Below, in pieces: positions 1 through 12,689 of a stretch of 64,000 nucleotides of DNA; within the stretch, counting starts at the first letter, position 1; the number at the start of each line of letters is the position of its first letter. The position numbers were made by a program, and so were the translations under genes. The notes below the pieces were generated by a model, which worked only from the letters and a program-made list of their open reading frames with translations, ran no database searches and had not been told where the DNA came from. Origin of the DNA: Membranipora membranacea (taxonomy: Eukaryota > Bryozoa > Gymnolaemata > Cheilostomatida > Membraniporidae); the NCBI GenBank assembly GCA_914767715.1, contig OU612071.1, forward strand, positions 27,649,681 through 27,713,680, given 5' to 3'.

Positions 1-129
1 TGTCTAGGCTGCTTTTTATCTTGTTCTCGTTGAGATGTCGTGCTGTCGCTGACCACCTTTTAAAATGATGTGATATAATATCTTGTTAAAATCATACATA
101 TAGTCGTGTTTCCTGCTGACCATATTAAT

Positions 130-800
130 CACTTAACATTTCACTTACCGAACCGATTCTGAAGATAATTGCAGGTATGCTGCCGCGCTGCCGCTGACAT
201 GATTGCTACAACCGGATACACTCTCAATTTTGGATTCAGCACGTTGTTCTACCCTAGATATACCCTTGTTTTAAACTCGTAACATTTCACTTATTATTAG
301 CGATTTTGAGAAGAATTGTGATATGCTGCCGCGCTGCCGATCTTCTGCTGACATTATTGCTATGACTGGGTACACTAGACCTAGTTTTGTCCATTTGCCT
401 GCATTCCGAGCTGTGGAATGCAGCACTATCACGCACAATGGAATGCAGCAAAATCCACTGGTCACGCCGCGGCGCGACCAGTGGATTGGGAGCAATAGGC
501 ATGCAGGCAATTGGATAAAACTTGTTCACCCTATTTCTTTATATTCAGCACATTGTTATACCCTTGAAACACCTTTTATTTAAACTCTTAATATTTCACT
601 CATTGAGAGCAATTTTTAGAAGAAATGAGGATATGCTGCCGCGCTGCCGCTGACATGATCGCTACAACTGCGTACAACCTTAATATTGGATTCAGCACGT
701 TGTTCCACCCTAGAAACACCTTTTATTGAATTCTTAACATTTCACTTATTATATGCAATTTTGAGAAATATTGCGGATATGCTGCCGCAAGACAGTATCA
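130..800. repeat. Tandem array of ~150-bp monomers
   Basis: Four diverged copies of a unit run through this stretch. Each copy holds an AACATTTCACTTA block followed by ATGCTGCCGCGCTGCCG and a GCTGACAT...ACTGGGTACAC-type segment; copies begin near 136, 285, 585 and 735. The second is interrupted by a palindromic insert at 383-522. No coding potential is seen; the short open frames here do not follow a protein-like pattern. Confidence 0.75.
383..522. mobile_element. Foldback/MITE-like palindromic insert
   Basis: The ends AGTTTTGTCCATTTGCCTGC and its imperfect complement (GCAGGCAATTGGATAAAACT) are inverted repeats. The centre is a second inverted pair, ATCCACTGGTC ... GACCAGTGGAT, around CCGCGG. 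The insert interrupts one monomer of the surrounding tandem array, as expected for a non-autonomous foldback transposon. No transposase is encoded. Confidence 0.55.
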
Positions 801-2658
801 TACTAACCTCATAAAGATCTGACATTATACTTGTATAAATTTGTCCTGATCTAACACGAGCAGACTTCTGCAAGTTTACTTGGTAAATAAATTGGCAAGT
901 CAACAAAATCCCCACAATGCAGTTTCAATCTGGAATTCCCTGAAGATTAGATTAGTAATATTACACAGAATAGGAGTTATGTCCCCACACATATAATGCA
1001 AAAACAAAACACCTTTTAATTTCTAAATATGACCACTACAACTGGGTACACCCGGTTAAATTTACAGAAGAAACATCAATGAAGTATAATATGCGATCAG
1101 TTTCCTGCCATCAAAAATTGTCCGTGCCATTTTTTTATAGAGCAGTTACAGCTAGGCTGCTTCTGGCCTATTAGTTGAATAGTTTAATTGCAGGAGTCCA
1201 GGCAATAGCGGCACAAAATCAAATCTGTTGCAGGGTCAATTAGATGAGGGCAAATTTAGACTTTTAAAGTGAGTCAGTAGTGCATGAAACCATTAGCCAG
1301 CTTTTAGTTTAAAAAACGGATGATGAATGACTGGTGGTGTTGAGTCAGCTTACCTTTCCAGCTGCACCTTCCAGGTGTCTGTCACACGACCATCTCTATA
1401 ACTATACTAACCATTTCTATTTCTTCCTCTGCGCAGGGGCATCTGAAAAAAAATTAAGTAAGTCACAGTCAATCTTAAACCATCTCCATTTCAAAATTTA
1501 TGAGGTGTGGGCCTACATTTGTGTTGGAATTCCCTCCCGCGAAAAAGTTAAGACAATAAAACTTTGTGATTAGAAAACTTTTATGCCTATAATCATTCAT
1601 CTACACTCAAAACAATCAAAGAAATACTCTTACAAGACATCGCATAAAATATTTTCAAAATTCATCAGTTGCCAAATTGAGACAAGGGTAAGTGGCTGTC
1701 CATGGTTTACCCACACTTTATCTGCAGGATGAGTCTCTAATTAAGATCACCCTCAGGATAACATACTCTAGATACAAAATTAAATTGAAACAAGACAACT
1801 TTGAGATTGAAAGATTTTTAGGCCTATGATAATTCATCTACACTCAAAACAGGACATATATGTAGCTTGGGCAGGCTGTCAGGGGTGGGTAATGCAGGAA
1901 GGGGAACACCACTCCCCAACCAACCAACCCGGAAAGCCTGCCCAGGCTAACATATATGTGTGAATAAGATTAAATTTGATGTGAGATCCCCTCTAGCGTT
2001 ATGCATATCGAGATGACTGACTTTCAAAGTTTATCAGTTGATGAATTGAAACAATGGCAAGTGGCTGTCCAGGGTTTATCCAAACTTTTCCCGCAGGAGT
2101 CTAGACAAAATGGCAAATGAGTCTACTTACTTACATACTTTATTAGGGGTAAAAGATATTTTACACACAGTTTTCTAGGCTGTTTCAGTCGCCAGTTACG
2201 ATTGTCATGTCCCAGATGAATTCAAATCCTATGTTGACACTAGGCCCCTCACACCTTCAACAATTGCCATATAATCAGGATCATTTGATCACAAGTCACT
2301 GGGTTAAGCTTGCACTGACAGTGTGGGCAGACTTACAAAATCTAAAATAGAAAAGATGTGAGGTTCATAATCAGTCCTGTTATTTATTGATGAGTTATCA
2401 ACACCACGATGTTGAGTAAGAGGAAGCAAAAGTAAACATAATATAAAGGTTATAACCCGGCCGACGAGAGACACTGTGATTACGAGCTAAGCGCTATGGT
2501 TTAAGATCACCTTAACTCTCACCCTCAAATCATGTAAGCTAAACAGGTCAGCATATGGACCTGAGAGCAGGTACTAATAATTGGCAGCTGATCTAGTATA
2601 TTACGCTATCGAAGACAGTACTCCACAGTAGTACAACAGGGGTAAATGAATAGCTTGA
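801..2658. other. No gene seen; diverged dispersed repeats
   Basis: Two related segments recur: TTCATCTACACTCAAAAC near 1600 and 1837, and AAGTGGCTGTCCA near 1691 and 2060. A hairpin with ~23-nt arms spans 1854-1959. I see no open frame with protein-like composition. Confidence 0.6.
1854..1959. repeat. Inverted repeat, ~23-nt arms
   Basis: ACATATATGTAGCTTGGGCAGGC at the left end is matched by its near-complement GCCTGCCCAGGCTAACATATATGT at the right end, enclosing about 60 bp. It looks like a small foldback element, or could form a hairpin if transcribed. Confidence 0.6.
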
Positions 2659-2900
2659 GTGAGAGTACATGACAGCACATTTATATCAACCAAAGTGAAA
2701 AAGTCCATGCAAAGATTGTCATGTACAGTACATGCGCGCCGAACGTCATGGAGGAGGTTTGATGGTGCTGCGCGCGAGGTCTTCCGAGCGTACTTCGCCG
2801 CGGTGAAGGCGGTCCCATCGTGCAGGCGCACGTGCCGTGTCATGCGAGCGCAATTAAGACAATATGTATTGTGAAACTAGAGTTCCCCCTCTTTTTGCAG

Positions 2901-2993
2901 TTTTGGCTGGAATCGGAACGCTTGGAAGGGAAGCACACTGCCGAGGGAGACAAGATCAGATCACTCAGCTGATGAATCAGATGACAGGAAAAG
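2901..2993 (+). other. Candidate orphan exon beside a CpG-rich block
   Basis: A pyrimidine tract and AG (CTCTTTTTGCAG) precede 93 bp ending at AAAAG|GTTAGC. Read in phase 1 the interval is open and gives LAGIGTLGREAHCRGRQDQ then ITQLMNQMTGK. The block upstream (2730-2860) is much richer in CpG than its surroundings, like a promoter. The CRxRQxQI..L pattern vaguely recalls the N-terminus of origin recognition complex subunit 5, but no ATPase exon with a Walker A motif follows in the window. Weak evidence. Confidence 0.2.
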
Positions 2994-2999
2994 GTTAGC

Positions 3000-5900
3000 A
3001 TCTATGTTAACTATGTACATTATAGAAAAAAATAAGATACATTGCAAATCCTAATAATTGAGCGTCTAAAAACAGTGGCACTAGATGCAACTAAAAAATA
3101 TTGGGTGCTTTTCTTGTCTATTAAATTTCTCTGGACCAAACGATTTTCAAGCTTCTGTTCCGTTTTAAGTAATCAATATGTATGAGTGTATGTTATGACC
3201 GTGGTTACTACATTTGGTGCGCTAGACTCATTGAGCACACTGATCACGTGATATACTATTGCATGTATATCTCTGATCGATAGATGGCAAATTCACTTAG
3301 TAGTAGTACCATCACAAGGAATTTGGTGTGACGACCTGTGTTCAATGTTATTAGTAAGTGGTGTGCACATGTAGCAGTACCTAACATGCTAGGTTCTGCT
3401 ACATGTTAGGTACTGCTACTGAATTGACTACTGACGATCAGAGATACACATGTTAATAGTGTAATCGATGTAAGTGGGCTCATTGAGCGCATCAGCTTTA
3501 GGCTCAGTGCTATGCTATCGTTTGTGATACAAATAATACCGGAGGTCGACTGTGTGTTTGCACTCCCCACATGCAGTAAAAAGATAAAATAATCAAAGGA
3601 ACTGCTCCAGCTTATAAGCTTTGAGATGAGCCCAAGAACAGCTCAATTGGTCAATTGGTGTTAAGGGCGAGGACGGAAATTCCTATAAACTCAGTAAAAC
3701 TCAGCCGAGCTGATTAGCAAATATACACACTGAATTTTGTGTAGATTATTTCTCATCTCTTAACATTGTCTGACATTATATTCATCTTACCTGATCTCTT
3801 TGCCCATCTTACCGCCCTTTTGCATACTTAAGTGTTGTATTCCCTTCCTTATCCTGTTTTATAACGTGTAACTCTCGGTTTATATTACTCTTTATACTCT
3901 GTCACTTTTCTCATATTTCCTACATAAAGACCTATGCCTAAGTTTTTTTGGTTTTACCTGATATCTTCTTCATCTTATTATCATTTTGCTTACTTATATG
4001 CACTTTTTTATCTTGTTCTGTCATATTTCATTAGTTGTAACTCTCACTTTTTAAATTACTCTTATTACAATTACAATTTCACTTTTCTCGTAAATCACAT
4101 GCATGTACCTACGCCTAAGCTCTTTTTCAACTCAGTTGTGAATAGAAATAAAAAAATAAGAAAATATTTGGCTCTATTTCTTGATCGGAAGTATCATTGA
4201 AGTTTCGGTGTTATGAGACTGATATTTTGAAAACAATCAATTTGAATCATCATAAATTGGCAAAGTAACGCTACCAAGATCGGTATGATCATCTGTGAAG
4301 CCTCACTCTCGTTACTGTAACAACTATTTAAAGGTATCATAGCATTAGCATTATTTGAATGGATAGGCCTGCAAACCATTTGTTATCTTTACATTGATAC
4401 AAATACTGTCAGATGACAATTTCATAAAGAACATCATCTTTTATAATTACCTTAGGGTATAGGAGCAGCCATATTTTCTTCCGAAGGTGCAACGATCACT
4501 TACACAACACGGTATTGAAGTATCCTTATTCTCAAATGATTTATTATTATTAAGTGAACTGTACTGAGCTTGCGTCAACTAATTATGATTGATGGATCTT
4601 GAGTGCAAAATTCAAGAGTTAAACACATTGTCATTTGCCAAATTGACACAATAAGCTGTCAATTAATTAACTATTATTGTCTGTTATTGTTTTCAATAAT
4701 CTTGAAAAGTTTAGAAGTTAGATCCAAGGGTTCATCTCAGGTCACCAGACATCGGAACATTACCTTTAACCAAATGATACAAAATTAAACAAAGCTCAAG
4801 GACTTTAGAGTTATAGATATGAGATTGCGTTCTAGCAGTAGTGTGGTAAAGTATTCGTTGGAGAATTAACCTTGCACACTGTACTGTGAAGACAGGAAAT
4901 CACCATTAACCCACACACGACCTGTAAACAAACAAAAAAAGTAAATCAAAATTAGTTTAAAACCAACTTTCACTTATAGGGTAAACTGAGACCAAACAGA
5001 TACATACTTAGGCATTCAGGGCATGGTGACGGGTAGTTTTAGTTTCAAATTGAATTAGTTAGGCGCTTACTACATGGTGATTGGAATATAGGACAAAGTA
5101 GAGAGAGTGATACACCGAATTAGTATAGAAATATAGCTAACCATTATTTCAAACTCATGAGTCATGTGGGCACGTGTGACAACCTGTCCAAAATTACGCA
5201 ATCGGAAAACCAAACAGATAACACCATAGAAATAGGTGCACGTTACAACATATCTTTAAATCATTACACAGCCACAAGAAACCTGGGCACGTGAAACAAC
5301 CCTGGAAAGATTGCAAAATCGGAAAACCAACAGATCACACCATGGGTAAACAGGTGCACTTGACACCATAAATTATCTAAAAATTACTAAAACAAAACCG
5401 AGGGAAGGTCAAGCAAAGGACAGACTAGCGATGTTTTGACAGCTAGATAAATCAAAACTGACAAAACAAATCAAATCAAAAGAGATTAATGACGAAATTA
5501 AGGCAAAAAGCAATAACAAGGTTAACACCTTTACGCCTGTTAATGCAAACGTTGCACAATAACAGGACAGCAAACCAGCACTATAAAAGCCAGATTGACA
5601 CTTGGAAAAACCAGTCAGCGCCAGGAGGCGGGTTCACGACATATAAGAGTATACATATAATCAGAGAATTATCTGATTCAGCCAGCGCTAAGAGGCGGGT
5701 TCACGACGTACAGCATTACACATTTAATCAGATAACTATCTGTTTTAGTCAGCCCAAGGAGGCAGATTCACAGCGATGAAAATTGTCTAAAATCATTTAG
5801 ACACATTCAGCCAATAGAGTTGTGATATACACAAAGATACAGATCCATATCGCGGATTCTAAAACAAAAAATTGGAGGATATCTTGTTATTTGGGATTTG

Positions 5901-6280
5901 AGCCAAGGAGTGAACAACTCGAAATTACAGTCCGATTAATCAAACACAAAAATCCAATTGCAATAAATATTATATTACATAATACAATAAACATAAATTC
6001 CATGCTGATAATACTAAATCCTTTTAATCAGTTTATGACCCTGAATTGATCATATCTTGACGACTTCTTAGTTCCCCTATTTAACGACTGCCTATAGTTA
6101 GAATTCGATCAAATTAACGAATGTATTTACCTGTGTGTACAGAACATCAAAATCCACCAGGTAAATACCATTGTTCACCTTATAAACATAAAAGTTGACA
6201 TAGCAAAAATCCACCATGCATACATTGAAGTCCGCATAGTAAAAATGTACTCATCTATTCTTTGACCAATTAATTTACAG
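3000..6280. other. No gene seen; short tandem and inverted repeats
   Basis: AT-rich sequence. It contains a perfect 18-nt inverted repeat at 3371-3388/3402-3419, a two-copy ~125-bp repeat near 5160-5390 (GGGCACGTG ... AATCGGAAAACCAA), and two to three copies of a ~70-bp unit near 5610-5775 sharing AGGCGGGTTCACGAC. Open frames here are short and lack domain-like features. Confidence 0.6.
3371..3419. repeat. Perfect 18-nt inverted repeat
   Basis: GTAGCAGTACCTAACATG at 3371-3388 is exactly complementary to 3402-3419, with a 13-nt loop. The arms also lie in a locally repeated TGTAGCAGTAC context. Confidence 0.8.
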
Positions 6281-6281
6281 A

Positions 6282-6392
6282 TGGCACTCCATAGCACAGC
6301 GAGTCATATCATATGCCTCTAGAGCACTGTCTCATGTGGAGCAGGGCTACTGGCAAACTGAAAAAGAAGCACTAGCCATAGTTTTGTGTATA
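6282..6392 (+). pseudogene. Ty3/Gypsy RNase H fragment
   Basis: One open frame reads ...VISYASRALSHVEQGYWQ then TEKEALAIVLC, the hallmark RNase H stretch of Gypsy elements (SRALS..E..Y...EKEALAIV). Only about 37 residues remain. The similarity stops where the LINE reverse transcriptase frame begins, so the retrotransposon was truncated or a LINE was inserted into it. Confidence 0.8.
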
Positions 6393-8437
6393 GTAAGGAG
6401 GTTGATCATGCTAAGGGGATTAGACGGCAATTAGAACGACAGTATCGCAAAGCCCCAACCGAAATCCATAAACAGCTTCTGAACACACAGATAAACAAGT
6501 TTCGGAATTTGGCCTTAAAATGTAGAGCTCGATTAATCCGAGAGAAAATTAAGGCAGGTGGAGTTAAGGAGTTGTTTACTGAGGTGAAAAAGCTTAATAT
6601 GCCTAGTACTAAGTGCTTGCCTACTGCCTACGGTAGTCCAGGACAATTTGCGGATGCTTTCGTTAATTATTTCAGATTTAAAGTTGATGATATCGTTTCG
6701 GAATTCCCGCCCATTGATGTTGTACCATTATCTATTGAAACCAGCAGTACTGGGGCCTTGGCTTTTGATGAGTTTTCGCATTTGTCTGGTCATGATGTTA
6801 CTAAGCTTCGTAAGTTGAAAACCTCTCATCTCGATCCTCTACTCACAAGACAGTTCTCACCGATTTGGCCGCACCTTTTACCGTTGGTAACAAAGCTTGT
6901 AAACTCCTCTCTCATGTCTGGAGTTTCCCCAGCTACGTACAAGCAATCTCATATCACCCCGTTAATCAAATCTCCTAACTCAGATCTGGAATCTTTAAAG
7001 TCTTATCGACCAGTATCAAATCTATTGTTCTTATCCAAAGTCATTGAAACAGCTGTGAGCAATCAGCTTATGGATCATTTCAACAGACATTCATTGCTAG
7101 ATGAGCACCAATCGGCCTACCAGCAGGGACACAGTGTAGAAACCACAATTCAACATGTTTACTCATCAGTATGCCAGCAACTTGACAGGGGTAAAACCGT
7201 ATTTCTAGTTTTACTAGATTTATCGGCAGCTTTTGATACAGTGTCGCATGAACACCTTATTTCTTTGTTCTCTACACAGTTTAAGTTAGGTAGAAATGTG
7301 CTGAAGTGGATAAAGTCCTATTTCTCTGATCGATCATACAGAGTTAAAATTGATGGTAAATTGTCTGATCATGTGCGTTGTAATGTTGGAGTGCCGCAAG
7401 AGAGTGTACTGGGCCCTATTTTGTTTAACTGTGTGATGTCTTCCTTGCCAAAGTTACTCGCTAAGACGGGGATCCAGAGCCATATGTATGCCGATGACAC
7501 TCAGTTCTGGGTGAGTTTTGGAGAAAATGAAGATTTAAACAATGAGAAGACTGCCAGGTGGCGGGTAAAGCAAGCTTTCTCTGTTATAAATTCATTCATG
7601 AAGCAAAGTCATCTTAAGTTAAATCCTGCAAAGACTCATTTCATCCCATTTTCTCGTAAATCAAGTTTCTCATCATTTGCACCACTTCAGCTCGACGATC
7701 ACAACTCTATATCTCCATCTCCTGAAGTCAGAAATCTTGGCCTCATCATGGACTCAAAGCTTGACTTCCAAAGTCATGTGACAGCTTTACGCAAAACTTG
7801 CTTCTTTCAACTCTAACGGCTAAGGGCAATCAGGAATTATATTCCTAAATCTCAGTTTGCCACCCTCATTCACGCTTTAATCACCAGCAGGCTAGATTTC
7901 TGCAATTCGATCTTTTATGCTTCACATAAAACTGTCATTTCCCGATTAAAAACAATACAGAATTCCTGTGCGAAATGCTTGACTGGGGGCAATCGATACA
8001 CCTCAGCCACTATAGCCAGATTTACACTCCACTGGCTCCCTATCACATCACGATCAAATTTCAAGCTAGGTGTCATGGCTCATAAAGTTGTGCACCATCC
8101 AACAACAATCCCAACATATCTCTCAGGTCCTTTTTCAACATCTAAGCACATTCGCAACACTCGCAACAACTCATCGAACACACTCGTTTCTACTTTCTCA
8201 AGCAAACTCTCAACCGTCGGCGATCGCTCCCTACTCATCACTCTGCCCAAAGTCTGGAATTCCCTCCAACCTGATCTCCGAGACATCTCTTCAACTTCCC
8301 TCTTCAAATCCAAACTAAAACCTTCTTATTTAAATCTACTTATAATGTTTAATTTTAGCCTGGCTGGTTGCCTGTTTTTGCCTGGCAGGTGGCCATATTT
8401 AACTAAATATAATGTGTACATACATGTATTTCATTAG
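6386..8437 (+). pseudogene. LINE reverse transcriptase, L2/CR1-like, one in-frame stop
   Basis: The frame shows the usual non-LTR reverse transcriptase blocks in order: SYRPVSNLLFLSKVIE, DEHQSAYQQGHSVETT, LLDLSAAFDTVSH, GVPQESVLGPILF and the catalytic YADDTQF, followed by the LKLNPAKTHF region. A TAA at 7814-7816 breaks it. The same frame then stays open to 8437 with the C-terminal LHWLPI...FK and NSLQPDLR segments typical of L2/CR1. The endonuclease and ORF1 are absent, so the copy is 5'-truncated at about 6393. Only one nonsense change in ~680 codons suggests a fairly young copy. Confidence 0.88.
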
Positions 8438-8626
8438 AAGTTACTATAATTTTATCTTTCCGTTAACTCATTGTCAGATTTTATGTACACTTTTATTTTG
8501 TTTTTTATTATTCTACACCGAATATTGTATCTCACATTTTATCATGTACAACGCTTAGAAATCATTGTTTTATTGTATAAACAATTTTATTAAGCGTTTC
8601 ATAAATAAACTGTATTATTATTATTG
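8438..8626 (+). repeat. LINE 3' UTR ending in ATT repeats
   Basis: The sequence after the LINE frame ends in AATAAACTGTATTATTATTATT. L2/CR1 elements characteristically end in short tandem repeats rather than poly(A). This marks the 3' boundary of the preceding LINE. Confidence 0.7.
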
Positions 8627-8644
8627 ATAGCTTTTCTTGGGGAT

Positions 8645-9560
8645 TTAAAAATTACCTGAAAAATTAAGTACTAGTTTGTTAGCTAAGCACCAATCTTCAA
8701 CTTTGTTTAATTCTTGACTTAAAATAGCATGGTCTGAACATAATATATTAGTGTCGTCTGCATACAATATGTAATTTAATGCAGACGCTGCATTCAAGAG
8801 GTTGTTTATGCAAATCAAAAATAAAAGTGGCCCCAGGTTTGAACCTTGGGGTACTCCTATGTTGATGTCCCAGTACTGAGATACAGCAGTATTTACAACA
8901 ACATATTGTTTACAGTTGTTGAGGTAATTTTCTATGAGAGATGTGGCACAGGGTAAAAATCCTGTAAACGGTAGCTTTTTGACTAAAATTTCATGATTAA
9001 TAGTATCAAACGCCTTTGAAAAAACTAAAAATATGCCAAATGTGCTGTTGCAGCGGGTATAATTTTCATACAATGTTCCATGAGCTTGTTTATAGCAGTT
9101 CTGGTATTTCTGCCTCTTCTAAATCCTAACTGGCAGTCAGTTAAAATTGAGTTGGTCTCTAAAAAATCAACGATCTGGTTACTGAGAATTTTTTCATCTA
9201 TTTTAGAAATAGTGCTTAAGATTGATATTGGGCGATAGTTATTAGTACTTTGTTTGTCCCCTTTTTTTAAAAATGGGTGTCACTCGTGCAATTTTTAAGG
9301 GAACACAGAATTTTCAATTTCTAAATTTACGAGATATGCCAATAATGGGAGGATAATCAGCTTGTTTTCTTTGATCGCTCGTGACGAGATTTTGTCCAGA
9401 CCAGTAGTTTTTTAGTTTGGAGATTATCCACAACGGGCAGGATATCAGTGCTATCAACAACATAAAAACTGAAATTGGGTCTAGAATCCCACTCAATTTG
9501 AGGGGCAAAATAGTCAAATTGAGTTGCTTCCTCTTTGGAGGCAATTCCACTTATTTTTCA
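8645..9560 (-). pseudogene. LINE reverse transcriptase fragment, opposite strand
   Basis: Read on the minus strand, the frame has FSKAFDTINHEILVKKL, GVPQGSNLGPLLFLICINN and YADDTNIL, then EWCLANKLVLN-like sequence. A frameshifted upstream part carries the region preceding the RT palm (KSRHERSKKTSL). Near-identical protein sequence occurs on the plus strand at 21000-21900, so this is one repeat family. Both ends are truncated and at least two frameshifts are present. Confidence 0.85.
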
Positions 9561-10633
9561 TGATAACTATCACATTTACAGCTATTCAATGTTTTCTTCT
9601 GTCTTGATTGTTGCGCATGCCCAGTGAGCACTATTAATTTTTTTTGACAACCAGAATGAGAAAATCAATAGTACACGCTGGGTTAAGGCTGTCGTTGGTT
9701 GAAGAGTAGCACTTGTCACTTGGACACCTAGTCGTCACTGTAAAACCTCTTCCTAGCACCCGATTCTGTGCAGTCATTGCATACCTAGACGGACAGCCAT
9801 ATTATATTATACATCAATACAATGATAGCTCATATAAAAGCGAAATCTGATGGAGAGATCTGCTGTGTAAATGTAGCTAATAGTTTTCCTAAGATGAACA
9901 GTAACCTTTCGAGAATCAAGCCTCAGTATGAAAATTATGCTGTCCTGAATTGTCTGAGTCGTATATGGCACAAATTTTGTTCATTTGATGATAGTATATT
10001 ATTTGCATTTTTTTCTATTAATTTGCTCAGTCATCGAGAAGATAAATTAGCTAGACAGTTGCAAGGAAATCAATTATTGTAAACACAAACTTACTCAGAA
10101 TAGAATGGGGTATGGAGTACGTACATGCCACTGTATTGTATAGAGTAATATTTTATTGTCTTAACAAAAGATTGCCATCCTCTGACTTGACTTATATGGC
10201 AACCAAATACAAGTGTGTAAGGAGTTGTCTCCATCACATCAAAGGGTACACAACCCTTAACTACATTACATTAATTGTGTAGTGACAATCTGAAGTCAAA
10301 ATAAAGATGGATATTCTAATGTGCTGCTAGAACATTAATGGTTGAAATTTAATATAATTATACTTATGTATTTCAGCAGTATTACAGTTAAGGATGATAT
10401 TTAGTAAGCATAGATGAGGACTCTCATTTGATGAAGTTAATGCTGAGAAAGCTCGGTTTCTGCAGCATTGCAACCCATTCAGTCACACGGCAATGTGAGA
10501 ATTCAGCAGTTATTAAAGTCTTGAAACCTTTCATTGATGACTCATTGAAGCTGGGGAACAAATCTCAGGTTGTGATTATGCCAGTCAATAAAATGTGATA
10601 AAGTGCGTATCAAAATAAAATGACAAGATATGA
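9561..10633. other. Intergenic; no supported gene
   Basis: An 86-codon open frame lies at 9822-10082, but its composition is unremarkable and it has no recognisable domain, signal peptide or convincing splice signals. The rest is AT-rich and contains nothing I can assign. Confidence 0.5.
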
Positions 10634-12682
10634 TTATTGTTCAGTGACTCCATCAGTATTAGATGGTTCCTCAGTGACTCCCCTAAGTGCTAACTCATTA
10701 GCCACTCTCTCCTGTGACATCCTCCTTAGTTCCCTGAGGACGCTCTCAGGCTGACTACCCGGCTCAAGCTCACACACAAATCTCCTAATGGAGGCACAAT
10801 CAGCATTACCCCACTGGTAGTTTTGCACTAATGCGTTACCCTCCTCACTTCTTCCCCTACCAAAAGAGATTACACAATCGCGTGGGCCCCTAGGCATACC
10901 TGGCTCCCAATTAGCCACATTCATGGTGGTTCCAACCAGCCCCCCAACTCTACTGTCTGACTGAGAGGTGGAGGCCAACCGACCGAACCATTTGAATATG
11001 CCGTCATCCGACAGGTCTCTTCTAGCTCCTATCCAAAGAGGTGCCATATTCCATGCTAAAACAGAACAAATGGGCATTTAAAATAGAAGTTCAAACGATG
11101 TAAAAACTAGCTGATGAGTATAATCTCAACCCCCACCCCAACCTGTGGGAACTAATCATTAACACTTCAATTTAAGATAATGTCTGGACCTCGGCTGTTT
11201 AACACACATCAAACAAACAGACAATCAGGCTTACAGACACTTACTTTGTCTAGAATGGCGAATATTATCAAACCACTCAACAGACTCCACAGTGTCAAAG
11301 ACAGCCAGTTCTTCTCCAGCTTCCTGACAGAAAGCTGCAGCATCATCCCAGGTTAGTAGCATGGTTACCCGGCGGAAACAGGTGTTTGTATAGGGATTCT
11401 TCAAGTAGTCAAGGGGGCAATCTGATAAAAGAATAACAACATCAGCTGGTTAGATACTTGTGAAAGTTATAGTTACAAAATTCATCAACATCTCAAACTC
11501 AGACAACTCTCATAATCATAACACTGAGAGATGGAACATCCGCGTCCCTCTACCATCAATGATGTGTTCTATCAGTATTAAACAAAATTCTCAAGAGGTC
11601 TTTAAGGACCATTGGTGTCAATCACCTGTTTTCTGGAGAATACAGTCTCATACCACAACCCTCCCCCCCCCCCCAACATAAGACAAGGAAAGTGATAGTT
11701 ACATGGTTATTCTCTTTGTTTTTGATATTGGGAGGAGCATATTAACCATCATTGAAGTTGATGCAACATATGTTGGTCAACACTCCATATGCCAACAATA
11801 TAATCAACCAGCTAGTCATATTTCTATGTAGCAGAGTGATAAACATATACATCATAGGATCTGCAGACCTAAAATTATCATTGTCTTGTAGGCATTAGTG
11901 ATAGTAAGAGTATGAGGCTAGGACTGATAGGAATATGAAATCATTTAATCAACAGACTATGGGTAAATATCTTTGCTAGGCAAGATATTAGCTGACTCAA
12001 GCTTTAAACAGATCAAGTACAGCTGAGGTGTTTAGCATTTGAATTATACATCTTAAAACATGTACAACAACATATTATTACATATATACATTTAAATATA
12101 TAATTCTTATGCATATTTACCTGATGAAGGGCAGCCAAGTGGACATGTTGTTTGAGCAGGATAGTTACAAGCACATGTAATCACATCGAATATAAGTCCT
12201 GTGGAGCAGGGCTGCTCAACACCTGTGGGATTAGCTGGATCTGAGTACTGTATAAACTTCATACAGCCCTCTGAGGAGACCGGCGCATAGAAGTTACCAT
12301 TCCCTCCGCATGCACATGGTGATGCTGTAAGAGAAAAGAAAGTCAGTTTATGGGTTGAACTGCAACAACTTGAAATGTATGCAGTACTGAATTTGTTGAC
12401 GTGCAACAAAACAATAATTGGAATTAAAATTTGCAGTGGTAAATGGTAAACCAGGTGATCCAGGCAGTTTTAAATTAAGAGGCTCCTCCTCCTGCAATCC
12501 AAGCTGGATTCAAGTTGAGTTATGTGATTACAAATTACTTCACTGTGGCAAGCATGCCGCACTCCACCATTTTTTCAATTGCGTGAAATCTTGAAATCCT
12601 GAATTGACTAACCTTGTACTCCAAAAGCATTTGTTAGTATTAGCAGCAACGCTAACGAAGCTAAGACATTAAATTGCTTCAT
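10634..12682 (-). CDS. Secreted chitin-binding (type 2) and C-type lectin protein
   Basis: Four exons read 12682-12613, 12324-12121, 11421-11245 and 11055-10634; all introns are GT-AG in phase 1 and the total is 291 codons with stop. Exon 1 is a signal peptide (MKQFNVLASLALLLILTNAFG). Exon 2 is a Cys-rich type-2 chitin-binding (CBM14/peritrophin-A) domain: CACGGNGNFYAPVSSEGC, then CSTGLIFD and several further Cys. Exons 3-4 form a C-type lectin domain: CPLDYLKNPYTNTCFRRV, LTWDDAAAFC, LWIGARRD, QWGNADC and RRFVCEL. The usual EPN/QPD and WND calcium-site motifs read WEPG and WGN, so classical calcium-dependent sugar binding may be lost. The tail after FVCEL is polar and likely flexible. By family it would be extracellular and bind chitin; a chitin synthase lies 10 kb away. 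Confidence 0.9.
12121..12324 (-). CDS. Exon 2 of the lectin gene: CBM14 chitin-binding domain
   Basis: Acceptor TTCTCTTACAG and donor TCAG|GTAAAT bound the exon, which is a clean phase 1-1 domain module and so could be shuffled between genes. Cys spacing and the aromatic NFYAP and FDVITC stretches match the peritrophin-A fold. Confidence 0.88.
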
Positions 12683-12689
12683 TTTCTGA

